A stretch of 64,000 nucleotides of DNA. Source: Hydrogenophaga sp. Lineage in GTDB: Bacteria; Pseudomonadota; Gammaproteobacteria; Burkholderiales; Burkholderiaceae_C. A model generated the notes under the pieces. The model ran no database searches, was not told the origin of the DNA, and saw only the letters and a list, made by a program, of their open reading frames with translations. Made by a program: the position numbers and the translations under genes. The stretch spans positions 1 to 64,000 of the forward strand of contig NZ_JAOASO010000023.1 in assembly GCF_030158645.1 (NCBI RefSeq), read 5' to 3'. Numbering within the stretch: position 1 is the stretch's first letter; every line of letters starts with the position of its first letter. This document shows, piece by piece, positions 43,283 through 54,401 of the stretch.

Positions 43283-44889
43283 TGGCCCCCAAGCTCCTCG
43301 ACGTGAAAGGCCTGCGCGTGTCCTTCGGTGGGCAGGACGTCGTGCACGGCATCGACTTCGCCATCCGGGCCGGCGAGAAGCTCGCGCTGGTGGGCGAATC
43401 CGGCTCGGGCAAGACGGTGTCGGCGCTGTCGCTGCTGCGCCTGGTGCACAACGCCGATGTGAGCGGCTTGGCGCTGCTCAACGGCCGCGACCTGCTGCAG
43501 ATGACCGAGCACCAGTTGCGCGGTGTGCGCGGGGACGAGGTGGCCATCATCTTCCAGGAGCCCATGACGGCGCTCAACCCGCTCTACACCGTGGGTGACC
43601 AGATCGGCGAGGTGCTTCAGCTGAAGAAGGGTCTCACGCCGCGTCAGGCGCTGTCGTCCACCATCGAGCTGCTGGCCTCCACCGGCATCCCCGAGCCAGC
43701 GCGCCGCGCCAACGCCTTCCCGCACCAGCTCAGCGGCGGCCAGCGCCAGCGCGCCATGATCGCCATGGCGCTGGCCAGCAGCCCGAAGCTGCTGCTGGCC
43801 GACGAGCCCACCACCGCGTTGGATGTCAGCTTGCGCGGCCAGATCCTGGACCTGTTGGCCGATCTGCAGCGCCAGCACGGCATGGCGGTGCTGCTCATCA
43901 CGCACGACCTCAACCTGGTGCGCCGCTTTGCCGACCGGGTGGCCGTGATGGAGCAGGGCCATCTGGTGGAGCAGGGCGGCGTGAGCGACGTGTTTGCCGC
44001 GCCCCGGCACCCCTACACACGGATGCTGCTGGCCAGCAAACCCGAGCGTGACGTGGTGCCCGCTGGCCCGCCTGCTGCCGACGCCACACCGGTGCTGCAA
44101 GCCCGCGGCCTGCGCGTGGGTTACCCCGTTCCATTGCCCGGCCTGAGGGGCTGGTTCAAGAAGGGCGAGTTCATCGCGGTGCAGGGCGCCGATCTGGATC
44201 TGGGGCCGGGCCAGACGCTGGGCGTGATCGGCGAATCGGGTTCGGGGAAATCCACGTTGGCGCTGGCCGCGCTGGGTCTGCTGCCCTACCAAGGCAACTT
44301 GCAGGTCACAGGATCCGACTGGACGCAGGCCCTGAAGAACGGCGAGAGCAGGGCGCTGCGCCAGCGGGTGCAGGTTGTGTTCCAGGACCCGTTTTCATCG
44401 CTCTCGCCGCGCATGACCATCGAGCAGATCGTCGGCGAAGGCCTGCTGGTGCACCAGCCGGGTCTTTCAGTGGCGCAGCGCCGTGACCGCGTCGTCATGG
44501 CACTGGCGGATGTGGGCCTGGTCGACGATCCCCGGCGCGGCGGTGACTGGCTGCAGCGCTACCCGCACGAGTTCTCGGGCGGGCAGCGCCAGCGCCTGGC
44601 GATTGCGCGTGCGCTCATCATCGACCCGCAACTGCTGGTGCTGGACGAACCCACCAGCGCGCTCGATGTGACGGTGCAGAAACAGGTGCTGGCCTTGCTT
44701 CAGCGCCTGCAGCGCGAACGCGGTCTGAGCTACCTGCTGATCACGCACGACGTGGATGTCATCCAGGCCATGGCGCACCACGTCATCGTGATGAAAGACG
44801 GCGCCGTGGTCGAGAGCGGGCCGGTCGAGCAGGTGTTGCGCGCGCCCGCGCATCCCTACACACGCACGCTGGTGCAGGCGGCCGCCTGA
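43279..44889 (+). CDS. yejF: Peptide ABC transporter ATPase YejF (two fused ATPase domains)
   Basis: A 536-residue protein with two complete ABC domains in tandem: Walker A GESGSGKT near residue 40 with signature LSGGQRQR, and a second GESGSGKS near residue 320 with FSGGQRQR. It powers the YejABE importer. The ATG at 43279 is coupled to yejE. The frame open upstream to 43174 is a shadow. Confidence 0.94.
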   Translation: MMAPKLLDVKGLRVSFGGQDVVHGIDFAIRAGEKLALVGESGSGKTVSALSLLRLVHNADVSGLALLNGRDLLQMTEHQLRGVRGDEVAIIFQEPMTALNPLYTVGDQIGEVLQLKKGLTPRQALSSTIELLASTGIPEPARRANAFPHQLSGGQRQRAMIAMALASSPKLLLADEPTTALDVSLRGQILDLLADLQRQHGMAVLLITHDLNLVRRFADRVAVMEQGHLVEQGGVSDVFAAPRHPYTRMLLASKPERDVVPAGPPAADATPVLQARGLRVGYPVPLPGLRGWFKKGEFIAVQGADLDLGPGQTLGVIGESGSGKSTLALAALGLLPYQGNLQVTGSDWTQALKNGESRALRQRVQVVFQDPFSSLSPRMTIEQIVGEGLLVHQPGLSVAQRRDRVVMALADVGLVDDPRRGGDWLQRYPHEFSGGQRQRLAIARALIIDPQLLVLDEPTSALDVTVQKQVLALLQRLQRERGLSYLLITHDVDVIQAMAHHVIVMKDGAVVESGPVEQVLRAPAHPYTRTLVQAAA

Positions 44890-44952
44890 GGCGCTCAAGG
44901 GCTTGACCTGCGTCAGGCCGCTGGCGGGTGGGGCGGCGTATAACCGTCGGTC

Positions 44953-45702
44953 ATGACCGACCCATCACCCCCTTCAACGCGCCCTGTCTCGCTTCAGTCG
45001 TCCTGGCGCTGGCTGGCCCTGGGTTGGGCCGACCTGCGGCGCAACCCGGTGCCCGGCCTGGTTCACGGCCTGCTGCTCACCGCCTTCGGCTGGCTGCTGC
45101 TGTGGGCTGCGCGCGACCAGTTCTGGCTGCTGGCCGGCGCCTTCTCGGGTTTCCTCATCGTCGCGCCCATCCTGGCCACCGGTCTCTACCAGGTCAGCCG
45201 CCAGCGCAACGCCGGGTTGGGCGAGGTGGTGCAGCTTTGGCGCTCGGGCGACGGCCGTCTGGTGAAGTTCGGCCTGCTGCTGGGACTGGCCGGCACCGGC
45301 TGGGTGCTCACCTCGGCCGGCCTGATCACGCTCTGGTCGCCCGTGCCCATCCAGAAGCCGGTGGACTTCCTGCGTCATGTGGTGCTGGTGCGCGAAGTGG
45401 GCCTGTTCGAGGTCTGGCTGGTGCTCGGCGCCTTGTTGGCCGCTCCCGTGTTCGCCTCCACCGTGGTGGCCCTCCCCATGCTGGTGGACACACGCGCTTC
45501 GGTGATGGAGGCGGTGGCCGAGAGCTGGCGTGCCGTGGCCAGCCACCCCGGGCCCATGGTGACATGGGCGGTGGTGATCGCCTTGCTGGTCGGCATCGGC
45601 ATGCTCACCGCCTTGCTCGGTCTGATCGTGCTGATCCCGCTGCTGGCGCACGCAAGCTGGCATGCCTACCGCGACCTGACGGCCCATCGGCTGGAGGGCT
45701 GA
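44953..45702 (+). CDS. DUF2189-domain membrane protein
   Basis: A 249-residue protein with about six membrane helices. It contains GWADLRRNPVPGLVHGLLLT near the start and ATGLYQVSRQ later, typical of DUF2189. The function of the family is unknown. It overlaps nothing and is followed after 3 bases by the DUF2788 gene, so the two are probably co-transcribed. Confidence 0.8.
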   Translation: MTDPSPPSTRPVSLQSSWRWLALGWADLRRNPVPGLVHGLLLTAFGWLLLWAARDQFWLLAGAFSGFLIVAPILATGLYQVSRQRNAGLGEVVQLWRSGDGRLVKFGLLLGLAGTGWVLTSAGLITLWSPVPIQKPVDFLRHVVLVREVGLFEVWLVLGALLAAPVFASTVVALPMLVDTRASVMEAVAESWRAVASHPGPMVTWAVVIALLVGIGMLTALLGLIVLIPLLAHASWHAYRDLTAHRLEG

Positions 45703-45705
45703 TTG

Positions 45706-45927
45706 ATGGGCAACACCCTGTTCGGCTACACCGAAGGCCAGATCGCACAGTTCGGGCTGACGTTTGGCGTCGGTGCCTTCATCCTCTACATGCTCTTCAT
45801 CGTGTTCAACCTGGCCCGGGAATCCAAGGCCGGCAAGTTCGGCACCTTCGTGCTGTTTCTGGTGCTCTCATTCGGTATGTTGGGGTTTCTGGCCAAAAAC
45901 CTCATTCAATGGGTGCTGGGTATTTGA
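45706..45927 (+). CDS. DUF2788 small membrane protein
   Basis: A 73-residue protein with two membrane helices (about 15-35 and 44-65) joined by a LARESKAGKFG turn, which matches DUF2788. It is widespread in betaproteobacteria with no known role. The ATG at 45706 follows the DUF2189 stop directly; a TTG three bases earlier is less likely. Confidence 0.85.
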   Translation: MGNTLFGYTEGQIAQFGLTFGVGAFILYMLFIVFNLARESKAGKFGTFVLFLVLSFGMLGFLAKNLIQWVLGI

Positions 45928-45957
45928 ACGGTGTTCAGCATTGAACGGTCGATTGGG

Positions 45958-45987
45958 TTGCCAATCGGTGGTTGCAGGCGTTACAAT
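45958..45987 (+). promoter_or_regulatory. Promoter candidate of the rimP-nusA-infB operon
   Basis: TTGCCA (45958-45963) is followed after 18 bases by TACAAT (45982-45987). A transcript would start near 45994, only about nine bases before a strong terminator-like hairpin and 115 bases before rimP. Confidence 0.55.
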
Positions 45988-46002
45988 GCGAGCTTCACGA
46001 CC

Positions 46003-46035
46003 AAATGGGCGGGTAACTACCGGCCCATTTTTTTT
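46003..46035 (+). terminator. Terminator/attenuator in the rimP leader
   Basis: AAATGGGC (46003-46010) and GCCCATTT (46023-46030) pair with a 12-base loop and are followed by a run of eight T (46028-46035), a textbook intrinsic terminator. Because it lies after the likely promoter and before rimP, it is either an attenuator of the operon or the terminator of the DUF2788 gene upstream. Confidence 0.75.
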
Positions 46036-46108
46036 GGCCGAACGCTTTTGACCCTGGGGTAATCCACAGGGTGGATCGAACGGCGCACCCTGGGCAGACA
46101 CCATCAGC

Positions 46109-46708
46109 ATGGCTTGGCAAGAGATCGTAGAGCAGACCGTCACCGGACTGGGTTTTGACCTGGTGGAGTTGGAGCGCTCGGGCAGCGGCTTGCTGAAGGT
46201 CACGATCGACCTGCCTTGGGAGGCGCCCGTTGCCGGCCAACCGGTGCCGGCCGAGCGTTTTGTCACGGTCGAAGATTGCGAAAAAATCACGCGTCAGTTG
46301 CAATACCTGCTGGAAGTCGAGGGCCTGGAATACCGACGCCTCGAAGTGGGTTCGCCGGGCATTGACCGGCCCCTCAAACGCGAGATTGACTACGTGCGGT
46401 TTGAAGGTCACGTGATTGACCTCACCTTGAAGGCGCCGATCGGCGCCACCGGGACCGACGTGGCGGCGAACCGCAAGAAATTCAGGGGCACGCTGGAGCG
46501 TGCTGACGATGGCGTGCAGTGGCAGGTGGTCTGGAGCGATGCGCCCGAACCCAAGCCCGGCGCTCGGGTGAGCAAGAAACGCGCGCCCGTGGCCCTGCAG
46601 GCCATGACCTTTTCGCTGGACGACATCCAGCAGGCGCGCTTGGCGCCGATCGTGAATTTCAAGGGCCGCCAGGCCCCTGGAGCCAACGCTTCAGACAGTG
46701 ACGAATGA
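46109..46708 (+). CDS. rimP: Ribosome maturation factor RimP
   Basis: A 199-residue protein that helps 30S subunit assembly. It shows the family start (WQEIVEQTVTGLGFDLVELE), the YLLEVEGLEYRRLEVGSPGIDRPL core and a C-terminal Sm-like domain. First gene of the rimP-nusA-infB-rbfA-truB operon, the standard order. It has a modest internal insertion in the C-terminal domain (about 128-160), as in other Burkholderiales. Confidence 0.96.
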   Translation: MAWQEIVEQTVTGLGFDLVELERSGSGLLKVTIDLPWEAPVAGQPVPAERFVTVEDCEKITRQLQYLLEVEGLEYRRLEVGSPGIDRPLKREIDYVRFEGHVIDLTLKAPIGATGTDVAANRKKFRGTLERADDGVQWQVVWSDAPEPKPGARVSKKRAPVALQAMTFSLDDIQQARLAPIVNFKGRQAPGANASDSDE

Positions 46709-46759
46709 GAGAAATCAAAGTGAGCCAGGACATGCAATTCGGAAAGGTGGGCGAGTGAA

Positions 46760-48259
46760 ATGAACCGCGAAATGTTGATGCTGATCGACGCGATCTCGCG
46801 CGAAAAAAACGTCGAGCGCGACGTCGTGTTGGGCGCCGTGGAACTGGCGCTGGCCTCGGCCACCAAAAAACTCTACAAGGGCGACGTGGACATCCGCGTG
46901 GCCATGGACCCGGACACCGGTGCCTACGAGACCTTCCGCCGCTGGCTGGTCGTGCCCGATGAGGCCGGCCTGCAGAACCCCGACGCCGAAGAGCTGCTGA
47001 CCGACGCTCGCGACGAACTCGCCGACATCGAAGAAGGCGACTTCATCGAGAAGCCGGTGGAGAGCGTGCCGATCGGCCGCATTGGCGCCATGGCCGCCAA
47101 GCAGGTCATCCTGCAGAAGATCCGCGACGCCGAGCGCGAAATGTTGCTCAACGACTTCATGTCGCGCGGCGACAAGATCTTCGTGGGCACCGTCAAGCGC
47201 ATGGACAAGGGCGACCTCATCGTCGAGAGCGGCCGTGTTGAAGGTCGCCTCAAGCGCGGCGAGATGATCCCCAAGGAAAACTTCCGCACCGGCGACCGCG
47301 TGCGCGCCATGATCATGGACGTGGACCTGACGCTGCGCGGCGCACCCATCCTGTTGTCGCGCTCGGCCCCCTCTTTCATGATCGAACTCTTCCGCCAGGA
47401 AGTGCCCGAGATTGAACAAGGCCTGCTGGAGATCAAGACCTGCGCCCGCGACCCGGGTTCGCGCGCCAAGATTGCCGTGCACACCAACGACCGCCGCATC
47501 GACCCCATCGGCACCTGTGTCGGCGTGCGCGGTTCGCGCGTCAACGGCGTGACCAACGAACTCGCGGGTGAGCGTGTGGACATCGTGCTGTGGTCGGAAG
47601 ACCCGGCGCAGTTCGTCATCGGCGCGCTGGCGCCGGCCAACGTGGTCTCCATCGTCGTGGACGAAGAGCGTCACGCCATGGACGTGGTGGTGGACGAAGA
47701 AAACCTCGCCATCGCCATCGGCCGCGGCGGTCAGAACGTGCGCCTGGCGTCCGAGTTGACCGGCTGGCGCATCAACATCATGACGGCCGACGAGTCGGCC
47801 CAGAAGCAGGCCGAAGAGGCCGACGGCATCCGCAAGGTCTTCATGGCCAAGCTCGACGTCGACCAGGAAATTGCCGACATCCTGATCGAGGAAGGTTTCA
47901 CCAGCCTTGAAGAAGTGGCCTATGTGCCGCTGCAGGAAATGCTGGAGATCGAGTCGTTCGACGAAGACACGGTCAATGAGCTGCGCACCCGCGCCAAGGA
48001 TGCCCTGCTGACCATGGAAATCGCTCGCGAAGAGAGCGTCGAAGAAGTTTCGCAAGACCTGCGCGACCTCGAAGGCGTGACCCCGGAGCTGATCGCCAAG
48101 CTGGCCGACGGCGGCATCCACACCCGCGACGAGCTGGCCGATCTGGCCACCGACGAGCTCACCGACATCACCGCACAGACGCCTGAAGAGGCCACCGCGC
48201 TGATCATGCTGGCACGCGCTCACTGGTTCACCGGTGACGAAGCGCAATCCACGACCTGA
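46760..48259 (+). CDS. nusA: Transcription termination/antitermination protein NusA
   Basis: A 499-residue RNA polymerase-binding factor. It has an N-terminal domain (1-135), S1 ([20 protein letters not shown]), two KH domains (through about 345), and two C-terminal acidic repeats (for example [19 protein letters not shown]). It modulates pausing and termination and so could act on the terminator-like leader of its own operon. Confidence 0.97.
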   Translation: MNREMLMLIDAISREKNVERDVVLGAVELALASATKKLYKGDVDIRVAMDPDTGAYETFRRWLVVPDEAGLQNPDAEELLTDARDELADIEEGDFIEKPVESVPIGRIGAMAAKQVILQKIRDAEREMLLNDFMSRGDKIFVGTVKRMDKGDLIVESGRVEGRLKRGEMIPKENFRTGDRVRAMIMDVDLTLRGAPILLSRSAPSFMIELFRQEVPEIEQGLLEIKTCARDPGSRAKIAVHTNDRRIDPIGTCVGVRGSRVNGVTNELAGERVDIVLWSEDPAQFVIGALAPANVVSIVVDEERHAMDVVVDEENLAIAIGRGGQNVRLASELTGWRINIMTADESAQKQAEEADGIRKVFMAKLDVDQEIADILIEEGFTSLEEVAYVPLQEMLEIESFDEDTVNELRTRAKDALLTMEIAREESVEEVSQDLRDLEGVTPELIAKLADGGIHTRDELADLATDELTDITAQTPEEATALIMLARAHWFTGDEAQSTT

Positions 48260-48290
48260 CCAGCGGAGGCCCATCGGAGAATAGAGACCT

Positions 48291-51164
48291 ATGACAAGTA
48301 CCACCGTCGCCGAACTGGCTGCCGAGCTGAACAAGCCCACCACCGTCCTGCTGGAGCAACTCTCCGCAGCGGGCGTGCCCAAGTCGTCCGGGACCGATCC
48401 GGTCACCGAATCCGACAAGCAATCGTTGCTGGGCCACCTCAAAGCCAGCCACGGCACGGCCGGCGGCGAGCGCAAGAAAATCACCTTGGTGAAGAAATCG
48501 ACCTCCGAAATCAAGCAGGCCGACTCCACCGGACGCGCCCGCACGATCCAGGTGGAAGTGCGCAAGAAGCGCACCTTCATCAAGCGTGATGACGAAGTGG
48601 CCGTGCCCGAAGCGGTCGAAGAGCCGGTCGCGGCCGCGCCGGTGATCGACACCGAAGAACTGGCCCGCCGCGAGGAAGACGCGCGCCGCCAGGCCGAGCT
48701 GCTGCGCCGCCAGGAAGAAGAGTTCAACGAGAAGCGCCAGGCCCGCGAAGCAGAAGAAGCCCGCCTGGCACAAGCGGTTGTCGAGCAGGAACGTGCCGCT
48801 GCAGCAGCCGCCGACGCGGCTGAGGCAGCCGCCCGCGCAGCCGCTGAAGCCGCTTCGCCCGAAGGCATCGCCGAAGCCATTGCAGCCCGCACCGCCAAGG
48901 ACGCCAAGGCCAAGACCGATTCGCTCGAACGCGATTCAGCCGCCCGTGTGATCGCCGACCGCAACGCCGAGAGCAAACGTGCGGACGACCTGCGCGCGCA
49001 GGATCTGGTGGAGCGCCGCCGCAAGGCCGAGGCCGAAGCTGCGAACATCCGCGCCATGATGTCGGCACCCGCCAAGACCATGGTGGCCAAGAAGCCCGAG
49101 CCAGCGCCTGTCGACCCGAAGGCCGGCATCAAGGGCACGCTGCACAAGCCCGCCGGCACACCCGGCAAGCCCGCCACCACCGCCGCTGGTGCTGCCGCCG
49201 TCGGAGTGGCCGGCAAGAAAGAGATCAAGTCGGAGAACCTGTCGTCCACCTGGAAAGACGACGCGGCCAAGAAAAAAGAAATCAAGACACGTGGCGACAC
49301 CAGCGCCGGGCGTTCGACCAACTGGCGCGGAGGTCCGCGCGGTCGCCGCGACTCGCGCGATTCGCGCGACACGGGTCAGAGCAACTTCGTGGCGCCGACC
49401 GAAGTCAAGGTCATTGAAGTCCACGTGCCGGAGACCATCACGGTGGCTGAACTGGCTCACAAGATGAGCCTGAAGTCGTCCGAGGTCATCAAGCAATTGA
49501 TGAAGCTGGGCCAGATGGTCACGATCAACCAGCCGCTGGACCAGGACACCGCCATGATCGTGGTGGAAGAGCTGGGCCACAAGGCGGTGGTGGCGGCACT
49601 GGACGATCCAGAAGCCTTTGCCGACGACGAAACCTCGCAGCAGGAACATGCCTTGCTGCCGCGCGCCCCCGTCGTCACCGTCATGGGTCACGTGGACCAC
49701 GGCAAGACCTCGCTGCTGGACTACATCCGCCGCGCCAAGGTGGCGGCGGGCGAAGCGGGCGGCATCACGCAGCACATCGGGGCGTACCACGTCGAGACCG
49801 AGCGCGGCATGATCTCGTTCCTCGACACCCCGGGTCACGAGGCCTTCACCGCCATGCGTGCCCGTGGTGCCCAGGCGACCGACATCGTCATCCTGGTCTG
49901 CGCGGCGGACGACGGCGTGATGCCACAGACCAAGGAAGCCATCAAACACGCCAAGGCGGCGGGCGTGCCCATCGTCGTGGCGCTGACCAAGATCGACAAG
50001 CCGGGCATCAACCTGGAAAAGGTCCGCTCGGAACTCGTGGCCGAAGAAGTCGTGCCCGAAGAGTTCGGTGGTGACGTGCCTTTTGTGGGCGTGTCCGCCA
50101 AGACCGGCGTGGGCATCGATGCCCTGCTGGAGCAGGTGCTGCTGCAGGCCGAAGTGCTGGAACTCAAGGCGCCGGTGGAATCCATGGCCAAGGGCCTGGT
50201 GATCGAAGCCCGTCTGGACAAAGGACGCGGTGCGGTGGCCACGGTGCTGGTGCAGAGCGGCACGCTCAAGACCGGCGACGTGGTGCTGGTGGGTCAGACC
50301 TCCGGCCGCGTGCGCGCCATGCTGGACGAGAACGGCAAGCCGATCAAGGCGGCCGGTCCGTCGATCCCGGTGGAAATTCAGGGTCTGTCGGAAGTGCCGC
50401 AGGCCGGCGACGACTTCATGGTGATGACCGACGAGCGCCGTGCGCGCGAAATCGCCACCTACCGTGCCGGCAAGTTCCGCAACACCAAGCTGGCCCGCCA
50501 GCAAGCCGCCAAGCTGGAGAACATGTTCTCCGACATGTCGGCCGGCGAGGTCAAGCTGCTGCCCATCATCGTCAAGTCCGATGTGCAGGGCTCGCAAGAA
50601 GCGCTGGCCCAGTCGCTGCTCAAGCTCTCGACCGACGAGGTCAAGGTGCAGCTGGTCTTCGCAGGTGTGGGCGGTATCAGCGAGTCCGACGTGAACCTGG
50701 CCATCGCCTCCAAGGCGGTGATCATCGGCTTCAACGTGCGCGCCGACGTGGGTGCGCGCAAGCTGGCCGAAGGCAACGATGTGGACCTGCGCTACTACAA
50801 CATCATCTACGACGCTGTGGACGAGTTGAAGGCGGCGATGTCCGGCATGCTGGCGCCCGAGAAGCGCGAAGAGGTCATCGGTTCGGCCGAGATCCGCACT
50901 GTGTTCGTGGCCACCAAGATCGGCACGATTGCCGGCTGTATGGTCACAGCTGGCCAGGTCACCCGCAGCGCGCATTTCCGCCTGCTGCGCGACAACGTGG
51001 TCATCTACACCGGCGAGATCGACACGCTCAAGCGCCTCAAGGACGACGTGCGCGAAGTCAAGGAAGGCTTCGAGTGCGGTATCAAGCTGAAGAACTACAA
51101 CGACATCAAAGAAGGCGACCAGCTCGAATTCTTCGAGGTCAAGGAAGTGGCGCGGACGCTGTAA
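48291..51164 (+). CDS. infB: Translation initiation factor IF-2
   Basis: A 957-residue GTPase that places initiator tRNA on the ribosome. The N-terminal IF2_N domain is followed by a long Ala/Glu/Arg-rich coiled linker, a second IF2_N-like segment (about 380-430), and the G domain with [11 protein letters not shown] near residue 465. DTPGHEAF and TKIDKPG follow, then domains II-IV. The length is typical for Burkholderiales. Confidence 0.97.
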   Translation: MTSTTVAELAAELNKPTTVLLEQLSAAGVPKSSGTDPVTESDKQSLLGHLKASHGTAGGERKKITLVKKSTSEIKQADSTGRARTIQVEVRKKRTFIKRDDEVAVPEAVEEPVAAAPVIDTEELARREEDARRQAELLRRQEEEFNEKRQAREAEEARLAQAVVEQERAAAAAADAAEAAARAAAEAASPEGIAEAIAARTAKDAKAKTDSLERDSAARVIADRNAESKRADDLRAQDLVERRRKAEAEAANIRAMMSAPAKTMVAKKPEPAPVDPKAGIKGTLHKPAGTPGKPATTAAGAAAVGVAGKKEIKSENLSSTWKDDAAKKKEIKTRGDTSAGRSTNWRGGPRGRRDSRDSRDTGQSNFVAPTEVKVIEVHVPETITVAELAHKMSLKSSEVIKQLMKLGQMVTINQPLDQDTAMIVVEELGHKAVVAALDDPEAFADDETSQQEHALLPRAPVVTVMGHVDHGKTSLLDYIRRAKVAAGEAGGITQHIGAYHVETERGMISFLDTPGHEAFTAMRARGAQATDIVILVCAADDGVMPQTKEAIKHAKAAGVPIVVALTKIDKPGINLEKVRSELVAEEVVPEEFGGDVPFVGVSAKTGVGIDALLEQVLLQAEVLELKAPVESMAKGLVIEARLDKGRGAVATVLVQSGTLKTGDVVLVGQTSGRVRAMLDENGKPIKAAGPSIPVEIQGLSEVPQAGDDFMVMTDERRAREIATYRAGKFRNTKLARQQAAKLENMFSDMSAGEVKLLPIIVKSDVQGSQEALAQSLLKLSTDEVKVQLVFAGVGGISESDVNLAIASKAVIIGFNVRADVGARKLAEGNDVDLRYYNIIYDAVDELKAAMSGMLAPEKREEVIGSAEIRTVFVATKIGTIAGCMVTAGQVTRSAHFRLLRDNVVIYTGEIDTLKRLKDDVREVKEGFECGIKLKNYNDIKEGDQLEFFEVKEVARTL

Positions 51165-51167
51165 ACC

Positions 51168-51539
51168 ATGCCTCGCAAAGCCTCATCCGTCCCCAACCGC
51201 GGTTTCCGCGTGGCCGACCAGATCCAGCGCGATCTGGCCGAGCTGATCGCGCGCGAGTTGAAAGACCGGCGGGTGGGCATGGTCACGATCAATGCGGTCG
51301 AGGTCACGCCCGACTACGCACACGCCAAGGTGTTCTTCAGCCTGCTCACGGGCGACCCGGATGAAACGCTGGAAGGTCTCAACGCAGCGGCGGGTTTCCT
51401 GCGCAGCGGCCTGTTCAAGCGGCTGCACATCCACACCGTGCCCACGCTGCACTTCGTGTTCGACCGCACCACCGAGCGCGCGGCCGACATGAACGCCTTG
51501 ATTTCCAAGGCGGTTTCCTCTCGTTCAAAGGAAGAGTGA
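51168..51539 (+). CDS. rbfA: Ribosome-binding factor A
   Basis: A 123-residue 30S maturation and cold-adaptation factor with a KH-like fold. It starts after three bases from the infB stop, with [20 protein letters not shown] and [15 protein letters not shown]. The last codons contain the ribosome-binding site of truB. Confidence 0.95.
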   Translation: MPRKASSVPNRGFRVADQIQRDLAELIARELKDRRVGMVTINAVEVTPDYAHAKVFFSLLTGDPDETLEGLNAAAGFLRSGLFKRLHIHTVPTLHFVFDRTTERAADMNALISKAVSSRSKEE

Positions 51540-51541
51540 AC

Positions 51542-52531
51542 ATGCACGCGCCACGCACGAGGGTGCAACGGCGCCCTGTGCATGGGGTGCTGTTGCTCGA
51601 CAAACCGCTGGGTCTCTCCAGCAACCAGGCTTTGCAAAAAGCCAAGTGGTTGTTGCGCGCGGAAAAGGCGGGCCACACCGGCACGCTCGACCCACTGGCC
51701 AGCGGTGTGCTGCCGCTGTGTTTCGGTGCGGCCACCAAGTTCAGCCAGATCCATCTGGATGCCGACAAGACCTACGAGACCGTGGTGCGCCTGGGCGTGA
51801 AGACCAGCACCGGCGACGCCGAGGGCGAGGTGATCGAGACCCGAACCGTGGCTTGCACGCCGGGGCAGGTGGTCGAGGTGCTCGACGGCTTCATGGGCCC
51901 CATCAGCCAGGTACCGCCCATGCACAGCGCCCTGAAGAAGGACGGCAAGCCGCTGTACGAATACGCCCGCGAGGGCGAGACGGTGGAGCGCGAAGCGCGC
52001 AACGTCGTCATTCACGACCTGGACCTGCTGGACATGCAGCTCCAGGGTGATGCACCGCATCTGCGCCTGCGCGTGCGCTGCAGCAAAGGCACCTACATCC
52101 GCACGCTGGGCGAAGACATCGCCGAGGCCCTGGGCTGTGGCGGTCATCTGAGCATGTTGCGCCGCACCGAAACCGGCCCGTTCAACGCTTCGCAGTGCAT
52201 CACGCTGCAAGCCCTGGAAGCGCTGGACGAGAACGAACGCACGGCGCTGTTGCTGCCGGTGCAGATCTTGCTGGACGGACACGAAACCGTCACGCTGGCC
52301 GCTGACGATGCGGGGCGTTTCTTGAGCGGCCTGCGCCGCCGGGGCGCCTGGGCCGACAACGAGCGCGTGGCCGTTTTCGGTCCAGTGCCGGCGGGCGACG
52401 AATCGTTCTCACAAGAAGCCGTGCTGCTGGGCAGCGCGCACACCCAAGCGGGTGAACTGATCCCGGGGCGGCTGCTGAGCCCCATCGAAATACAGCAAAT
52501 CCTGGAAACCTCACCGGAACTCGCATCATGA
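51542..52531 (+). CDS. truB: tRNA pseudouridine-55 synthase TruB
   Basis: A 329-residue enzyme that makes pseudouridine 55 in the tRNA T loop. The catalytic Asp50 lies in [14 protein letters not shown]-terminal PUA-like part follows (about 250-329). ATG 51542 is used because AAAGGAAGAG lies just before it; a GTG at 51536 overlapping rbfA is possible. The stop overlaps the typA start (ATGA). Confidence 0.95.
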   Translation: MHAPRTRVQRRPVHGVLLLDKPLGLSSNQALQKAKWLLRAEKAGHTGTLDPLASGVLPLCFGAATKFSQIHLDADKTYETVVRLGVKTSTGDAEGEVIETRTVACTPGQVVEVLDGFMGPISQVPPMHSALKKDGKPLYEYAREGETVEREARNVVIHDLDLLDMQLQGDAPHLRLRVRCSKGTYIRTLGEDIAEALGCGGHLSMLRRTETGPFNASQCITLQALEALDENERTALLLPVQILLDGHETVTLAADDAGRFLSGLRRRGAWADNERVAVFGPVPAGDESFSQEAVLLGSAHTQAGELIPGRLLSPIEIQQILETSPELAS

Positions 52532-54351
52532 GCAAACAAATCCGCAACATCGCCATCATTGCCCACGTTGACCATGGCAAAACCACCATGGTGGACCAGC
52601 TGCTTCGCCAGTCGGGCACCTTCGCCGAGCACGAAAAAATCGTCGACACGGTGATGGACAACAACGCCATCGAACGCGAGCGCGGCATCACCATCCTGGC
52701 CAAGAACTGCGCTGTGAGCTGGGAAGGCACGCACATCAACATCGTCGACACCCCCGGCCACGCGGACTTCGGTGGTGAAGTCGAACGCGCGCTGTCCATG
52801 GTTGACGGTGTCGTGCTGCTGATCGACGCGCAAGAAGGCCCGATGCCACAGACGCGTTTCGTGACCAAGAAAGCGCTGGCCCTGGGTCTGAAACCCATCG
52901 TGGTGGTGAACAAGGTCGACAAGCCGGGCGCGCGCCCCGACGCGGTGATCAACGCCGCGTTTGATCTGTTCGACAAGCTCGGCGCCAACGACGAGCAGCT
53001 CGACTTCCCGGTCGTTTACGCCTCGGGCATCAACGGCTGGACCTCGCTGGTCGAAGGTGCACCGGGCGAGCAGTGGGGCCCCGACATGTCGGCCCTGTTC
53101 AACACCGTGCTCAAGCACGTCAAGCCGCAAGACGGCGACCCGGCGGCACCGCTGCAGTTGCAAGTCTCCGCGCTCGACTTCTCCACCTTCGTCGGCCGCA
53201 TCGGTGTCGGCCGCATCAGCCAGGGCACCATCAGGCCCAACATGGACGTGGTTGTGATGGAAGGCGTGGACGGCAAGGTCGTCAAAGGCCGCGTCAACCA
53301 GGTGCTGAAGTTCCAGGGTCTGGACCGCGTGCAGGTGACCGAAGCCGGCCCGGGCGACATCGTCTTGATCAACGGCATTCCCGACATCGGCATCGGCGTG
53401 ACCGTGACCGATCCGTTGAACCCCGCGCCGCTGCCCATGCTCAAGATCGACGAGCCGACGCTGACCATGAACTTCTGCGTGAACACCAGCCCGCTGGCCG
53501 GCCGCGAAGGCAAGTACGTGACCAGCCGCCAGATCTGGGACCGCCTGCAGAAAGAGCTGCAGCACAACGTCGCGCTGCGCGTGAAGGAAACCGACGAAGA
53601 CGGCATCTTCGAAGTGATGGGCCGCGGTGAACTGCACCTGACGATCCTGCTGGAAAACATGCGCCGCGAAGGCTACGAACTCGCGGTGTCCAAGCCGCGC
53701 GTGGTGTTCCGCGACATCGACGGTGTGCGCCACGAGCCTATCGAGATGGTGACGGCCGACATCGAAGAACAACACCAGGGCGGCGTGATGCAGGCCCTGG
53801 GCGAGCGCAAAGGCGAACTGGCCAACATGGAGCCCGATGGCCGTGGGCGTGTGCGCCTGGAATACCGCATTCCGGCGCGTGGCCTGATCGGGTTCACCAA
53901 CGAATTCCTGAACCTGACGCGCGGCTCCGGCCTGATCGCCAACATCTTCGACGGCTACGAGCCGCACAAGGGCGACATCGCCAGCCGCAAGAACGGCGTG
54001 CTGATCTCCATGGACGATGGCGAGATCTTCACCTACGCCCTGGGCAAGCTCGACGACCGCGGCCGCATGTTCGTGCGCGCCGGTGACCCGGTGTACGAAG
54101 GCATGATTGTGGGCATCCACAACCGCGACAACGATCTGATCGTCAACGCCACCCGCACCAAGCAGCTGACCAACTTCCGCGTCAGCGGCAAGGAAGACGC
54201 GATCAAGATCACCCCGCCGGTCGACCTCAACCTCGAATACGGCGTGGAATTCATCGAGGACGACGAGCTGGTTGAAATCACGCCCAAGAGCGTGCGCCTG
54301 CGCAAGCGTTTCCTCAAGGAAAGCGACCGCAAGCGCGCTTCGAAGAGCTGA
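52528..54351 (+). CDS. typA: Translational GTPase TypA/BipA
   Basis: A 607-residue ribosome-associated GTPase for growth at low temperature or stress. It has the G1 motif [10 protein letters not shown] near residue 12, switch [29 protein letters not shown], and the TypA-specific C-terminal domain ([18 protein letters not shown]). It is coupled to truB, an arrangement seen across betaproteobacteria. Confidence 0.97.
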   Translation: MSKQIRNIAIIAHVDHGKTTMVDQLLRQSGTFAEHEKIVDTVMDNNAIERERGITILAKNCAVSWEGTHINIVDTPGHADFGGEVERALSMVDGVVLLIDAQEGPMPQTRFVTKKALALGLKPIVVVNKVDKPGARPDAVINAAFDLFDKLGANDEQLDFPVVYASGINGWTSLVEGAPGEQWGPDMSALFNTVLKHVKPQDGDPAAPLQLQVSALDFSTFVGRIGVGRISQGTIRPNMDVVVMEGVDGKVVKGRVNQVLKFQGLDRVQVTEAGPGDIVLINGIPDIGIGVTVTDPLNPAPLPMLKIDEPTLTMNFCVNTSPLAGREGKYVTSRQIWDRLQKELQHNVALRVKETDEDGIFEVMGRGELHLTILLENMRREGYELAVSKPRVVFRDIDGVRHEPIEMVTADIEEQHQGGVMQALGERKGELANMEPDGRGRVRLEYRIPARGLIGFTNEFLNLTRGSGLIANIFDGYEPHKGDIASRKNGVLISMDDGEIFTYALGKLDDRGRMFVRAGDPVYEGMIVGIHNRDNDLIVNATRTKQLTNFRVSGKEDAIKITPPVDLNLEYGVEFIEDDELVEITPKSVRLRKRFLKESDRKRASKS

Positions 54352-54401
54352 TCCGCGCGGGCCGCAGCGCTGTGCTGCGGCAGCGGCGACCTGAACTGGC
54401 C

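Noticed and set aside
44903-44944. TTGACC and TATAAC before the DUF2189 gene as a promoter
   Set aside because: The spacer is 30 bases, far too long for one sigma-70 promoter.
46715-49372. 885-codon leftward frame opposite nusA/infB
   Set aside because: Antisense shadow; nusA and infB are certain. The same applies to the long frames at 48936-50975 and 52144-54120.
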